From assembly GCA_944474755.1 (NCBI GenBank), contig OX104124.1, forward strand, positions 43,911,342 through 43,975,341: 64,000 nucleotides of DNA. The letters run 5' to 3'. This document shows positions 1-10,554 of this stretch, in pieces. Each line of letters begins with the position of its first letter. The stretch's first letter is position 1. Below the pieces are notes generated by a model. That model did not search any database. It was given only the letters and a program-made list of their open reading frames with translations, and was not told the origin of the DNA. A program made the translations under genes and the position numbers. The stretch is from Limnoperna fortunei. Lineage: Eukaryota; Mollusca; Bivalvia; Mytilida; Modiolidae.

Positions 1-238
1 GTATTTTGTTATTTTGCAACGGTTTTTTCGTGTTCCGTTTACCTCCCGCTGTAACATTTTAAATAATTTGTGTATATATTACAAAAGAAAGTCTAAAATG
101 AAAAATAATGTTATACTTATATTAATAACACTTGTATTTGTACTTTTTACAAACCACTCTTAACAGTATAGATCGATCATATTCATGCGGGAGGTAAAAT
201 AGCCGGCGGAAGTTGAGTTAATTTCCCAAAACAAAAAC

Positions 239-1528
239 ATGGCAACTCACAGTCATGAGTCGAAAAATGTTGCGCCTAAAAGTATACGTTCAAGAATCAA
301 AGACGACTATTTGACATGTGCTATTTGTTATGATCATTTTAAGAAACCAAAAGCTCTTCCATGTTTGCATACATATTGTGAAAACTGTATCAGGGATTAC
401 GTATATGGTAGAAATTTTGACCAGGCTGGTAAATTTCCTTGCCCCGAATGCAATCAAGAGACAGTTATTCCTGTCGGAGGTGTTGAAGCGTTTCCAGATA
501 ATTTTCACGTACAAAGTTTATTGGACGCGTTATCAGCACCAGCACGACCTGCCCCACCGTTGCCAAGAACAGCCAGCCCTCTAACTACGCAAAATAATAA
601 CGCTGCAACTGGGGATCGCAATGCAATTTACCCAACACTTCATAATGTTGATAGTAATAAGAAAGAACAAAAAGACTATGTTTTTGTTGCTGCAGATGGT
701 GTGATACTTAAGTTTGGACAGTTTGGGGGAACACTAACAGACTTTCATAAACCGTATGGTTTAGCCACAGCACAAAATGGACAGTTTGCAGTATCAGATA
801 GAAGTGGCTCTAGAATACTTGTGTTTTCAAATACAGGAATATTATTGAGTAGGATTACTTGTTTGAATTGCAAAATCAGTGGGTTGACATTTATGCGGGA
901 TGGTCATATTCTTGTCGCTGTCGCAAATGCAAACTCGTCAATAATGCGAATATACAATATGGATGGTAAAATGGTAGAAGATATTGGAGAATTTTATAGA
1001 TTTGCAAAACCTAGTGGAATCGCATTATCCAGTAAACACCATATAGTAATTTCAGATTTAGAAAGCAATACTATCATGTTGTTCACAGATCAGAAAAAGT
1101 TGTCCACCAAATTTGGTAGTAAGGGATCAGGAGAAAAAAGATTTCAGTCGCCAAATTTTCTTGCCATAAATAATAAGGATGATATTGTTGTCAGTGACTG
1201 TGCAAACAACTGCATTCAGGTCTTTGATATCACAGGAAATTTTAAACACAAGTTCGGCAGCTCTGGTGCTAACCACGGCCAACTTAACTGTCCCATGGGT
1301 GTAGCAGTCGATAGTCATAACAACATTATCGTTGCTGATGCAGGTAACTTTCGAGTCGAAATTTTTGACAAAAAAGGAAAACATATAAAGTGCCTTGTTC
1401 AGGATACAGATTCTATAGGTAATGAAGCAAAGCCTTTGAATGTTGCAGTGACTCCAAAAGGAGATGTTGCTGTGTTATTAGTTGGTGAACAATTTGCGGA
1501 AGTGCAAGTCTTTCAGTGGAATGGTTGA
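239..1528 (+). CDS. RING-NHL (TRIM-like) E3 ubiquitin ligase, intronless
   Basis: Predicted 429-residue protein from a single uninterrupted exon. The N-terminus has a complete C3HC4 RING finger: C27, C30, C42, H44, C47, C50, C68 and C71 with canonical spacing, so it probably recruits an E2 and acts as a ubiquitin ligase. A Pro-rich linker (about 98-125) follows, then a beta-propeller of NHL-type repeats from about residue 148 to the C-terminus, with recurring blocks such as KPYGLA, KPSGIALS, SPNFLAINN and CPMGVAVDS and Asp-rich turns (VSDRSGSRILVF, VADAGNFRVEIF). The propeller should bind the substrate or RNA. No B-box zinc finger or long coiled coil is visible between RING and NHL, unlike classical TRIM2/3/71. 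The start is the first ATG after an A-rich context (AACATGG). Such genes are strongly expanded in bivalves and often linked to immunity or development; the specific role here is unknown. Family assignment is firm, orthology is not. Confidence 0.9.
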   Translation: MATHSHESKNVAPKSIRSRIKDDYLTCAICYDHFKKPKALPCLHTYCENCIRDYVYGRNFDQAGKFPCPECNQETVIPVGGVEAFPDNFHVQSLLDALSAPARPAPPLPRTASPLTTQNNNAATGDRNAIYPTLHNVDSNKKEQKDYVFVAADGVILKFGQFGGTLTDFHKPYGLATAQNGQFAVSDRSGSRILVFSNTGILLSRITCLNCKISGLTFMRDGHILVAVANANSSIMRIYNMDGKMVEDIGEFYRFAKPSGIALSSKHHIVISDLESNTIMLFTDQKKLSTKFGSKGSGEKRFQSPNFLAINNKDDIVVSDCANNCIQVFDITGNFKHKFGSSGANHGQLNCPMGVAVDSHNNIIVADAGNFRVEIFDKKGKHIKCLVQDTDSIGNEAKPLNVAVTPKGDVAVLLVGEQFAEVQVFQWNG

Positions 1529-2866
1529 TTAACATGAAATGAATGCAACATTATTTAGTGCTTTGTAATAATTTAAAAAAATTGTTGAATTGTTAAATGT
1601 TTTCACGAGTCATGAGCATATTATATGACACTGAGTTATATATGTTATAAGAGACAAGTTTCTACATGTATTGCCACTATTTAATTCAATGGTCTGTACC
1701 TCGTATTATCCAATTTGTTACATAATTTTTGTTGAAGTCGGTTGTGAATTTAGCCTTAATTTCTGTATTTTTCTAATTCAATATGCAAATTATAGAAAAA
1801 CATTTACATAAATCTTCAGGGAAGAAGTACTTTTTTAGTAAAATATTTGTTATACACACCTTGACAATCAATGTTCAGACACAAAAGTTCGTAGAATATT
1901 TATACATTTATTAGATAAAGTTCTGTGTTAACATGTAGTGCATAATGGTATAAGTTTTGAGAATCCAGGAAATCTAGCAATATTATATGTCCATTTTTAA
2001 ATGTTCCTACCAGCAGTCTAAATATTTGTTATAAGCTCTCAGTGTATACTTGTACATTGTGATGACTTCTAATTTGGCATTCATGTGATATTCAGAACAG
2101 TAGCAGAAAATATTATTTTTTATCTTCAATTGTGCAAAAGATGTCATCAGGGGCAGTTTCTTCATGTTATATATGGTTGAGTATTTAAAAGTTAACATTT
2201 TCAATATAAATTTTTGGAAGTAAAGTTTATTGAACAATTGTGCACATGCATTGAACCAAATTTGAGTGGTCATTGTGGCATATGCTATGCAAGTGATGAC
2301 TAATGGGAAAACTTTTTTGATTTCATCCACTTTCTTTTCCTTTTTTGGTTTTTGGATAGGTGAATTAATAAACATGATAAATTGCAATGATTGATCAAAA
2401 TTGTTTCAGTAACTTAACTTTAAGATGTTTTACACATACTGTATACAATGTACATGTACATATGTACAGGTTGTGTATAACATGTATCTATTTCTTCACA
2501 TTTACAATATTTACTGTTTATCATTTTTGATTTGTCAACTGTTATACAGGTCGTTCATTTTTTAAGATGAACGGATCTAATGTATGAATATATAGTGCAA
2601 TGAAGTAATGTGTTCAATTAAATAAATAAAATAAAAAGCTTAAAAATGAAAATTTGGTGGATTACATGTACATGTACAAAATGTACAAGTAATAAAATAT
2701 GTTTTTACAGAATGAGTGGTATATATGAACTCGTCCACAAACTTTACCCCTTGGCCCTGGGGCTTCATTTAGTTTGAGTGAGTTGGTCTGGTTGATACAC
2801 CAATGAATTAGTCAAATCTGCTTTTATTCCTATAAGGAACTGAAAAATAATCAACAAAACCCTTAA
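1529..2866. other. 3' flank / probable 3' UTR of the RING-NHL gene
   Basis: Very AT-rich sequence without a credible coding region. An AATAAATAAAATAAAA cluster near 2620-2635 and an AATAAA at 3163-3168 are candidate polyadenylation signals for the upstream gene; neither can be proven from sequence. A 126-codon minus-strand frame at 2007-2387 has no recognisable family features and looks like a chance open frame in AT-rich DNA. Confidence 0.35.
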
Positions 2867-2876
2867 CAGCCCTCTA

Positions 2877-2984
2877 CAATCTGATTAAAATCAGCTGTTA
2901 TGCTAGCTCAGTATACTACGTTACTACGGCAAGTAACGTAGTATATGGAGCAAACGTACATAACAGCTGATTTTAATCAGATTG
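2877..2984. mobile_element. Hairpin MITE with 10-bp flanking direct repeat
   Basis: A 108-bp element with perfect 26-bp inverted arms at 2877-2902 and 2959-2984, and a second nested inverted repeat inside (ATACTACGTTACT / AGTAACGTAGTAT). It is flanked on both sides by the direct repeat CAGCCCTCTA (2867-2876 and 2985-2994), the expected footprint of an insertion. A 9-11 bp target-site duplication is characteristic of Mutator-like (MULE) elements, so I infer a MULE-derived MITE. It has no coding capacity. Confidence 0.8.
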
Positions 2985-3235
2985 CAGCCCTCTATAGTGT
3001 TATTTTTCTTGACTACTTGTAATTTATTAAATTTTGTATGCAGTTTTGTTTACTTCTTACTATCTGTGATGGCTGTAAATGTAATGTAATTTTGACACAA
3101 TTTACTGTATCTTTTTATTGAGAGCCTTTTGTTTCGTGCCTTCATTCTACAAGTTAATTTTCAATAAATCTTTAAACAATAATTTTTGAGTTTTGTGATG
3201 TTTTTTCCATACTGTTAAGTATAAATGTTTGTTTG

Positions 3236-3485
3236 AATGGTGTTGAATGCCACTTTCAGCTATTTTTCAGCTATATCGAGGCATCCAGTTTTTATTGGAA
3301 GAGGAAGTCCAAGTACCTGAAAAAAACCCCAACCTTCAGTAGGATAACTGGCAATCCTTGTCAATTAAGATTGAAATCAAGCGCACCCTTCCCGCAGTAA
3401 GACACAAACCCCCAATCTCAATGTTTACAGTCCATGTGATCAATAACAGACGATCTACCTTAACCACTTGGCCACCGATCGCGAG
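3236..3485 (-). mobile_element. tRNA-derived SINE, near full length (diverged)
   Basis: On the minus strand this copy has an A-box region (TGGCCAAGTGGTTAAGG), a decayed B-box region, the conserved central block and the 3' domain containing ATAGCTGAAAAATAGCTGAAAG. Aligned by eye with the best copy at 36226-36488. The tRNA-like head is part of the SINE and not a functional tRNA gene. Confidence 0.75.
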
Positions 3486-3639
3486 GAGCCTATACTGTAA
3501 ACATGGTAAATGTACCTTGATTGATACTGTACATGATGAACATTTTTTATAAAACTCAATTTTAGTATGATGTAGTAGATAGTATGGTGGAGGATACGAA
3601 ATAGGACCACTCTCTCTGAAGCAATGTTTTCTTCATATT

Positions 3640-4890
3640 AATTTTTGGCCCGATTTCACAGAGTGAAAATCTGGGTTAAAGTATGTTGAATGTTGGGTGG
3701 GCGGGCAGGGAAAATATTTTTCGTAACCGTTTTCTCGGCTTCTACTAAATGGATTGATTTCAAATTTGGTGCACAGCTTTTATAGCATGATGAGTTGTAC
3801 CTTGCCTCCCCTTTCCAGGTCAGTCAGTTAACTACTTCCTGTTTTCCGAGCCGACTTACGAAATCCAGCCATTTCTGTCTTTGATCGATTTTCTACATGT
3901 AATTCCCTATTAAGATACATGTATAGTACTGTAACGGTAGAGGGAGGGGGGAGTGGTGTTGGATGTTTTAGTTTTCAGACTGCAACTAAAAAAAGTTGAT
4001 ATTCATACAGGTAGATGTGGTTATGTCTCATCAGTGCAGGGAGTACTAGTATCATCATTTGCTAATGGTTCAGCTGTAATTGAGGTTATTGTAGAGTTTA
4101 TGAGGATTTTTGTATTATGGAATCTAGTTTTTATTGGAGTACCCCAGTCTTGTTCAGGAATACTTCTTAATTTAAAAGCACTTAACTGACCAATTCATTT
4201 TGTGCCTGTAACATTAAGAATAAAAAATCAATATGCACAGGGGTGCAAAAGCCGAGTTGCCGTATTTTATTAACCAAAACTTTCCTTGTCTTCATTTTAA
4301 GATTTAACATAATTGGTTATTACAGGCATTACATGTAAACTGGAGATAAAGTGAGGAAGGGTTTCAGCAGGAAAAATGTAAGCTTTATCAACAAATTTTC
4401 AAAGTTGCATAAAATATGAATATGTGAATCCTCAAACAGTATTGAACCATTGTGTAAAATTTCAGATATGTACTTGATGTAGTTTTTGAGTTATGGTCTG
4501 GAAACCACTAATTCAAGAAATTTTCTAACGTTTTTCTGTCACCTTGACCTTGAACGGATTTACCCCAAAATCAATAAGGTTCCTCCTCTTATGGTATGTA
4601 ACAATATACCAAAGTTTCATTAAAATCGGTGGACAACTTTTTGAATTATGGTCTGGAAACCACTATTTCAAGAAATTTTCTAATGTTTTCTGTCGCTGTG
4701 ACCTTGACCTTGAACGGATTTACCCCCAAAATCAATTGGGTTCCTCCTCTTATGGTATGTAACAATATCCTAAAGTTTCATTAAAATCGGTTCACAACTT
4801 TCTGAGTTATGGTCCAGACACCAATTGTTGACGCCCGCCCGCCATCATAATAACAATAGCCGAGTTCAACTTCTTTGCAACTCGGATAAA
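3640..4890. repeat. Molluscan-type interspersed repeat with internal ~155-bp tandem duplication
   Basis: Non-coding repeat sequence. 4492-4645 and 4646-4806 are near-identical tandem copies (shared blocks GACCTTGACCTTGAACGG and TTCCTCCTCTTATGGTATGT). The segment ends in CGCCCGCCCGCC and a small hairpin at 4859-4884 (CCGAGTT...AACTCGG), and a related CCGAGTTG lies at 4253. A related element with a GACAGACGGAGAGACGG block occurs at 48000-48235. These resemble common bivalve interspersed repeats; I cannot assign the class. Confidence 0.5.
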
Positions 4891-6941
4891 AAAAAATGCA
4901 AGAAATTGTATATGGTTCAATATCAAGCCATTAGTCTAGAATGTAAAGAAGTCTCTCTCTGATAAGACCACACCGTCTTCACTGAACATGTGGTCATATA
5001 AAAAGGGTCAGCTCTGGGGAAGGGGATATTTGTGTTAAGAAGCACTATACAAATGTTTAGTAAAGTGGCCTTATTTGAGGGGGTCTACTAAACCTAATTA
5101 TAAAATCAATCAGTTCCTTGTCTCCCCCTTTTTTCCATTTCAACATGATAAAAAAGGTGGAGAAACCGGTCAATTTTATTTTTGTATTAGATTGGTTCAG
5201 GCTATCTGCTGTATCACATTGTTTAGACTATAGTATAGATAAGCCTATAAAAAAAGCTAATTCATATGTACCCTATTTATGGCCCACAAGACAATATTTT
5301 TGTCCTCAAAGTTCTTTGACTTTAGTTTTTCATGTGATTATAAGGTACAAATTTAAGTTGTATGTAAACAAAAACTTTTAAGTTGGCTTATATATGATTG
5401 AATCTTAAATATTAAAATGTATGCCGAATAAGGCTAAAAGGGCAACACAATCTGGTAGATGTCCTGATTTTTTTTCTGGTCAACAAGATCCTCTCAAAGA
5501 AGCCTTAATTTAGTTCTTCATGATGTACAAAAGCAATTATTTCATTATGTTTCTAAACTATGTTCTTCAACAACTTATTATGAAAAATTCACACCACCTT
5601 CAGTATGTTTTCTTAAAAATTCAACAGATCCAATTGGTTGTTCAGAATGCCAATAATACTGCCCTATAGGATTTTAGGTACTAACTTTGTGTCATTTATT
5701 ATAGGACTGAGCACTATTTCCCATGGATTTATAGGTATATTAATAGGACAAACTCACTCATCAACAAGACCAACACACTCACAAACAAATAAAAGTCAGG
5801 ACTTTTATGAGTTTGTGAATGAGTTGTTCTTGTTGATATACCATATTTGACCAAATAAATGCCCCTCCTTAATGAATGCCCTCCCCCCAATTTAGTCTTC
5901 AACTATTACCTTCAACTGCACAGAAAATTTGTCGTCAATGTGGTATCCTCGAATGGAACTTAAAAAATTCAGTTCCATTGGTTGACACTTCTCAATTATA
6001 ATTTTGTATTTTAGTGTACTGATGTAACTTACAATTTGTACTTAGATACAGCGACTAACCATTATGATTAAATTGTTCCATTGTTTTTGTGAAATATAGT
6101 AAGTGACATATCTTATGGTAGCTTTATTCTGTATTGTCTGTTTACATAAATGGACTTGAGTTGTTTTTTTACTTAATAGACGCCCTCTTTTGGAAAAATG
6201 CAACCTGCTCCTCCCCCATGTTCCATGCTTACAATTCAATTCCAAGTTTCTTGTGTATATTGATAGCGAGATTGACCTGACACATGAATATTTTGTTGAT
6301 TTTAAGTACAAAATGTTATTCCATAAACCACCTTCTGATCTGAATAAAAATGAACACACAACAAAGCAAATTAATCTGTAACATTTTTTTTCTCAAACAA
6401 CAAGAAGATTTTAACTTTAACGAATCAATGTCAATTCACAACAAAAATTTGTTACTTAATCATGATAGATATTAAATGCGGCCATCTTTGTTTACACTGG
6501 TTACAATAAAAGTAGTTTGGTCAATGTCATTTATCCAACAATAAATTTCATGAACTTCGTTTATCAAAAGAAAAATTCAGTTAAAAACCTCTACCAGAGT
6601 AATCTCGACCAATCAAATAAATGTATTACTAAATATGCAATCATATTAGAATAATCAAGTTTTATAGAAGGTTTATTGCACAACCAATGAAAGCAGCACT
6701 ATTATATAAGGGGAAGCACCAAACATACCAGTAATGTGACATGTAGTTAAATCCGAGATCCTCCGAAAGGAGTTGTCACTATGTATTAAGTCTGAGGCTC
6801 TTTATAGGAAGTGTTGTAGTATGTTGTTAATCTCAGGTTCTTTGCAGGGAGTAAAGTAGTTTGTCTTTGTGTTTAAGAATCATAATTAAAGATGAAACTT
6901 TAGCATTAATCAATGTTAATCAGCATTTATCAACATCTCTG
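4891..6941. other. Gene-free stretch, no recognised coding exon
   Basis: AT-rich. I searched the minus strand specifically for TUBE1 exon 6 and later exons (TGSGLG, VTSPYN and DNQSL-type blocks) and found none. Weak inverted repeats around 5745-5840 and repeat-like segments near 5845-5900 and 6170-6230 are visible. Short plus-strand frames at 5118-5381 and 5638-5850 have no supporting features. Confidence 0.3.
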
Positions 6942-7113
6942 TAAGGACCAACCATTTTTTGTCTGGTAGGGAACTGGGGTTACATATTTTGTTCAAAATT
7001 AATAAATAGAAATATAGTGAAAAAAAAGAATTCTAAAACAGAAGAACTCTTTTTTTTATTAGGCCAAGCCCTACTTCTGCTGCACCCCTAGATAAAAAAT
7101 GGTTGGTCCCTTA
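6942..7113. mobile_element. MITE with ~19-bp terminal inverted repeats
   Basis: TAAGGACCAACCATTTTTT at 6942-6960 is mirrored as its reverse complement at 7094-7113, with one extra base in the right arm. The interior has no coding capacity. It lies in the TUBE1 intron or 3' side, just below exon 5. The transposon family is not assignable. Confidence 0.65.
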
Positions 7114-7165
7114 AGATACAAATAAATGTATAGAAGAAAATTGTACATCTACACTTTATATCTAC

Positions 7166-7287
7166 CTCCACCCATGGAATGTAAAATGAAGAAGCACTGA
7201 AGACAGTCACAGAATTCAGCTGCTCGTCTGATGATGTCAGATAACTTCTCCTTGTACTGGGCCCCATACATCTTATGTCCTACAGCC
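7166..7287 (-). CDS. TUBE1: Epsilon-tubulin, coding exon 5 (last exon seen)
   Basis: The minus strand reads (W)AVGHKMYGAQYKEKLSDIIRR...FCDCLQCFFILHSMGGG, matching the epsilon-tubulin block AVGHKVFG...CDCLQCFFIIHSMGGG. The acceptor is TTTTAG before 7287 and the donor is GTAGAT just below 7166. The first base completes the TGG (Trp) codon split with exon 4, and the last base starts the next Gly codon, so the tubulin nucleotide-binding signature GGGTGSG is interrupted by intron 5. No continuation could be found between 1529 and 7165. See exon 1 (10530-10554) for the full gene description. Confidence 0.93.
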
Positions 7288-7337
7288 CTAAAACAATGGA
7301 CTAGAGTTAAGGATATTCAGAGGTGCTATACACTAAA

Positions 7338-7680
7338 GCCTCCCCTATTTCAATGATTTTAATGCAATAAGTTGGTCTTAAACACAATATGGTTGTGCAT
7401 AAGGTTTGTTTTGGTTGTTTGTAGTTTACCCCTACTTTCAGCAATTCTTTAGCTATATCATAGTGTTTTTTTTTTTACAGAGGAAGCCCGGCACCTGTTG
7501 AAAATGCCTGACCTTTGGGACCTCTCTTGTTTCAATGATTTTAATGCAATAAGTTTGGCCTTAAACATAAAGATGGTTGTGCATGAAGTTTGTTTTGGTT
7601 TACCCTTTCTTTCAGCAATTTTTTAGCTATCACAAATTGGTGGAGGAAGCCGGAGCACCTGTTGAAAACGCACAACATAT
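7338..7680. repeat. ~180-bp tandem duplication containing SINE tail
   Basis: The block beginning TTTCAATGATTTTAATGC at about 7349 is repeated at about 7530, each followed by TTTGTTTTGGTT and a minus-strand SINE 3' domain (TTTCAGCAATTYTTTAGCTAT). The first SINE piece is truncated and the second continues to 7815. This is a local duplication inside TUBE1 intron 4. Confidence 0.65.
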
Positions 7681-7815
7681 GGCAGGAAAATGGGTAATCC
7701 TTGTAAATTAAGGTTGGAGTCGAGCACACCCTACTTGCAGTAAGGCTCAAACTGATAAAATCAGTGTTGACAGGTCCCGTAACTTAACTACCTTAACGAT
7801 TTGACCAATGAAGTC
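7600..7815 (-). mobile_element. tRNA-derived SINE copy
   Basis: Minus-orientation SINE inside TUBE1 intron 4, with the GGAGGAAGCCGGAGCACC block, the GGTTGGAGTCGAGCACACC block and a weak tRNA-like head ending near 7815. Diverged from the 36.2-kb copy. Confidence 0.7.
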
Positions 7816-7944
7816 CAGTTATGGAAATGGAGTATCAATGTAACTATAAATCAAATACATTTACTTAAAGGAAATCTCTCAGATATATCTTTATTATTTA
7901 GCCAATACACAGGAGGTAATTCATGATAAGAATGTTTGTCTATT

Positions 7945-8145
7945 TAATGGTTTTTAATGCCACTTGCAGCAATTTTTCAGCTATATCAGTCCAGTTTTTA
8001 TTGGGAGGAGAAGCCAGAGTACATGGATAAAACCACCAACCTTCAGTTGGAAAACTGGCAATCTTTGTTAATTAAGATTGGAGTCAAGCACACCTGCCCA
8101 CAGTGAGACTCAAACCCGCAATCTCGGTGTTGACAATCGTGATAA
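7945..8145 (-). mobile_element. tRNA-derived SINE copy, head truncated
   Basis: Minus-orientation SINE in TUBE1 intron 4. The 3' domain (TTTTTCAGCTATATCAG) and a B-box-like segment (GAGACTCAAACCCGCAATC on the plus strand) are present, but the A-box end is missing. Confidence 0.7.
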
Positions 8146-8663
8146 GAAAAAATGTGTGTTGTAACATAGTTTGTATTGAAATGTTGTTACTGCTCATGAA
8201 AATTACCATTATTTCTAGTTCTGATGTGGGTCTTATAAGAAACTAATTGAATACAATGTGTAAAAAAACTGTCAAAATTGAGACTTTATTAACTGCAATA
8301 CAAGCTATCATAAATATATAATTAAACATGTTAAACACTTACAAATATATATTTTAGAGTTATCTCCCACTAATTGTTTTCATAAACTAAATTAAAAAAA
8401 TAATTTTTTTTAGTTTTTTTTTCAGGATATTTCTACTTTGAAATTTCTTACAGATTTCAAGCTAATGTACATGTACTAGTATAAAGCTTCCATGCACATC
8501 TAAATTAACATAATGAAATTCCAGAAACAATTAAAGTTATAGGGTATGGCATTTATTGTGTTATAAGTTCAAAGCATGATGGCTTCCATAGATTGCAGTT
8601 AGACCTTTAATGCATGAATAATAAAATCATTTAAAATACTCAAATAATTATCTGTATTATTAC

Positions 8664-8779
8664 CAGTTATTTCCACATCCTGAAACATCTGTAATCAATT
8701 GCTGGAAGTCAAAAACCTCCTTCAGGGGCCCCTTCATCATTTCACTGACCACTCCCTCCTCCATATCAACAAGAACTGC
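8664..8779 (-). CDS. TUBE1: Epsilon-tubulin, coding exon 4
   Basis: The minus strand reads AVLVDMEEGVVSEMMKGPLK...DFQQLITDVSGCGNN(W). This is the highly diagnostic epsilon-tubulin segment (human AVLIDMEEGVVNEILQGPLR...ITDISGSGNNW). The acceptor is CTGTTACAG and the donor GTAATA. It is 38 codons plus two bases of the Trp codon, in phase with exons 3 and 5. Confidence 0.95.
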
Positions 8780-9063
8780 CTGTAACAGTAAACATTTAAC
8801 TTTGAGGGCTGGACATGTGTTAGGCAACATCAAATTGCAAATGTCTTTATTACCTGCTCATGATCAAACACCATCAGACCTTAATTTACAGACCTCTATG
8901 AAGAGCATTTAGTATGGACTGAACCCGATTAGAAATAACATCTGTTGTAAGGAACCAATTTTCTAGCCTGTTTTGAGTTGCCTCTTAAAACATTCTTTAA
9001 ATATTCACAATTTAAATATTGTGATATGTACTACAGTACCATTTCCCATATACCACTCAATAA

Positions 9064-9118
9064 GAATACATACAGTAACTCTAGCTTTGAGTGATTTGAT
9101 CTTTCCTTTACCGCTCAC
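9064..9118 (-). repeat. Partial duplicate of TUBE1 exon 3 3' end
   Basis: The minus strand repeats the last ~35 bases of exon 3 (GGTAAAGGAAAGATCAAATC... encoding GKIKSLKAR) plus the adjoining intron start, about 70 bp downstream of the real exon end. In the duplicate the donor is changed (AGAGTTACTG instead of AGAGTATGT). It is probably a non-functional tandem duplication, but could act as a cryptic alternative exon end. Confidence 0.75.
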
Positions 9119-9144
9119 TATATACAGGGTCAATGAATACATAC

Positions 9145-9264
9145 TCTAGCTTTGAGTGATTTGATCTTTCCTTTACCACTCCCCATGGGTATGTTGGCAG
9201 GATCATCATATCTAGAATCCACATTTCGAAAGAAACTACTTAGTGATTCATCATACACTCCACT
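9145..9264 (-). CDS. TUBE1: Epsilon-tubulin, coding exon 3
   Basis: Forty codons on the minus strand: SGVYDESLSSFFRNVDSRYD then DPANIPMGSGKGKIKSLKAR. FFRNVD and the KGKI.SLKAR ending match epsilon-tubulin. The acceptor is TTTCATTGTAG and the donor GTATGT; both borders are phase 0. Confidence 0.95.
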
Positions 9265-9627
9265 CTACAATGAAACATCAGACACAATTCAAATACATAA
9301 AACAAAGTATTTGTTTATCAATAAAATACAACAAATTGTACGTTAAGTTTGTTGAATTGATCCTAGAAAGTTTTCTGATGTTGAGCTGTACATATTTACT
9401 ACAAGTGACAGTGATTTATTTTATTCATAATTTAGAATTATGACCTATAATCTACAATTAGAAGGCTAAACGTAGAATATCATAGAATATCTGACATTAT
9501 CTATAATTTTTACTCATGAAGATAAATAATTCATAGTAAGCAAGCTTACTATAGGTTAATAAATTTATATGTATGTTTATGAATGATAAATTCACACATT
9601 TTAAATTGCACATACTACATTGTATAC

Positions 9628-9701
9628 CTTATTAACAGCTGCATGCTCTCGCAATGCAAGATCCCAGAATCTACATCCTATCTGATTCCCACACTGTCCA
9701 A
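9628..9701 (-). CDS. TUBE1: Epsilon-tubulin, coding exon 2
   Basis: The minus strand reads (V)GQCGNQIGCRFWDLALREHA then AVNK, the conserved N-terminal tubulin GQCGNQIG nucleotide-contact loop followed by the epsilon-type FWDLALREHAAVN. The acceptor is TTTATTTCAG. The first two bases complete the Val codon begun in exon 1. The donor is GTATAC, phase 0. Confidence 0.95.
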
Positions 9702-10529
9702 CTGAAATAAACCTTTAGTTACTCATTTGATGGCTTTGTGATTGTAAAAAAAAATTTCATCAGAGGGCAGGTATAGGAAAATTAATAAGGGAATGTATTA
9801 GAAGGGCTGATAGTTTCACGCACATCAAAAGTAGAAATTGAAATGAAAACTGCTTACTTTGTTTGATTGTGTTGTTTTTTTCCTATAAAAAATTTCACTA
9901 TCTAGTTCCGATTTTCCTTTTTATTATTTTAAAATGCCAATTTTTCACAAAAGATATGCTGGCGAGAACTACTCTGTGACCAGTATATCTGAAAATCTCT
10001 AATTTCATACATTATTCATTATTCTAACTTTCTTCAGAGTTATGGAAAATAATCTGTCACAAATGACCACTGATTGTTCCTTTTGCTGTAACTTTTTTCC
10101 CTCCTTTTTACTGGGTTATGACTACAAAAGGTATGACTTACTAGTATGAACAGATTTTAATCTGATGATAAGACTGGTGTCATGTGTGTTTCATTTCAAA
10201 CTCATTGAAATTAATAAAATATATGAGTTTAATGACATTAAAGTAATATTTTTTACATTTTGGTATCATTTCAAAGCATGCATAAATCGATATGTACAGG
10301 TCCCTGTGCACCGGTACATCCAAAGTGTAAAATCTCACATATCTATGACGTAAACCCCGCAGAAATGATAGATATTACAATATATTATGATAATAAACCA
10401 ATATTTGTAAAAAATTATTATGCTTTATTTATACCACAGAATCGATTTTAGTAAACGCCCTACATACGTATCTGGTTATGCTTTAAAATTCTCGATTTGC
10501 TAAGTTTTTTTTAAATAAATCTGTGCTAC

Positions 10530-10554
10530 CTTGGACAACAATTGACTGTGTCAT
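10530..10554 (-). CDS. TUBE1: Epsilon-tubulin, coding exon 1 (start codon); gene summary
   Basis: The gene starts at ATG 10554-10552 (minus) with MTQSIVVQ and a split Val codon at donor GTAGCA, matching the epsilon-tubulin N-terminus MTQSVVVQV. Exons 1-5 (10530-10554, 9628-9701, 9145-9264, 8664-8779, 7166-7287) join in frame to about 152 residues, roughly the N-terminal third of a ~475-residue family member. Epsilon-tubulin is a centriole and basal-body component needed for triplet microtubules in ciliated or centriole-bearing cells. The introns contain SINEs, a MITE and local duplications. Exon reading frames are intact and conserved, arguing for a live gene. Either intron 5 runs past the left edge with the RING-NHL gene nested inside on the opposite strand, or the 3' part is lost. 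The start codon is 1.1 kb from, and divergent to, the ASB-like gene at 11655. Confidence 0.93.

Noticed and set aside
2007..2387. 126-codon minus-strand frame
   Set aside because: AT-driven composition, no family motif, and no match to the expected downstream epsilon-tubulin exons.
5118..5850. Plus-strand frames of 87 and 70 codons
   Set aside because: No family resemblance; the surrounding sequence contains weak inverted repeats and stops in all frames.
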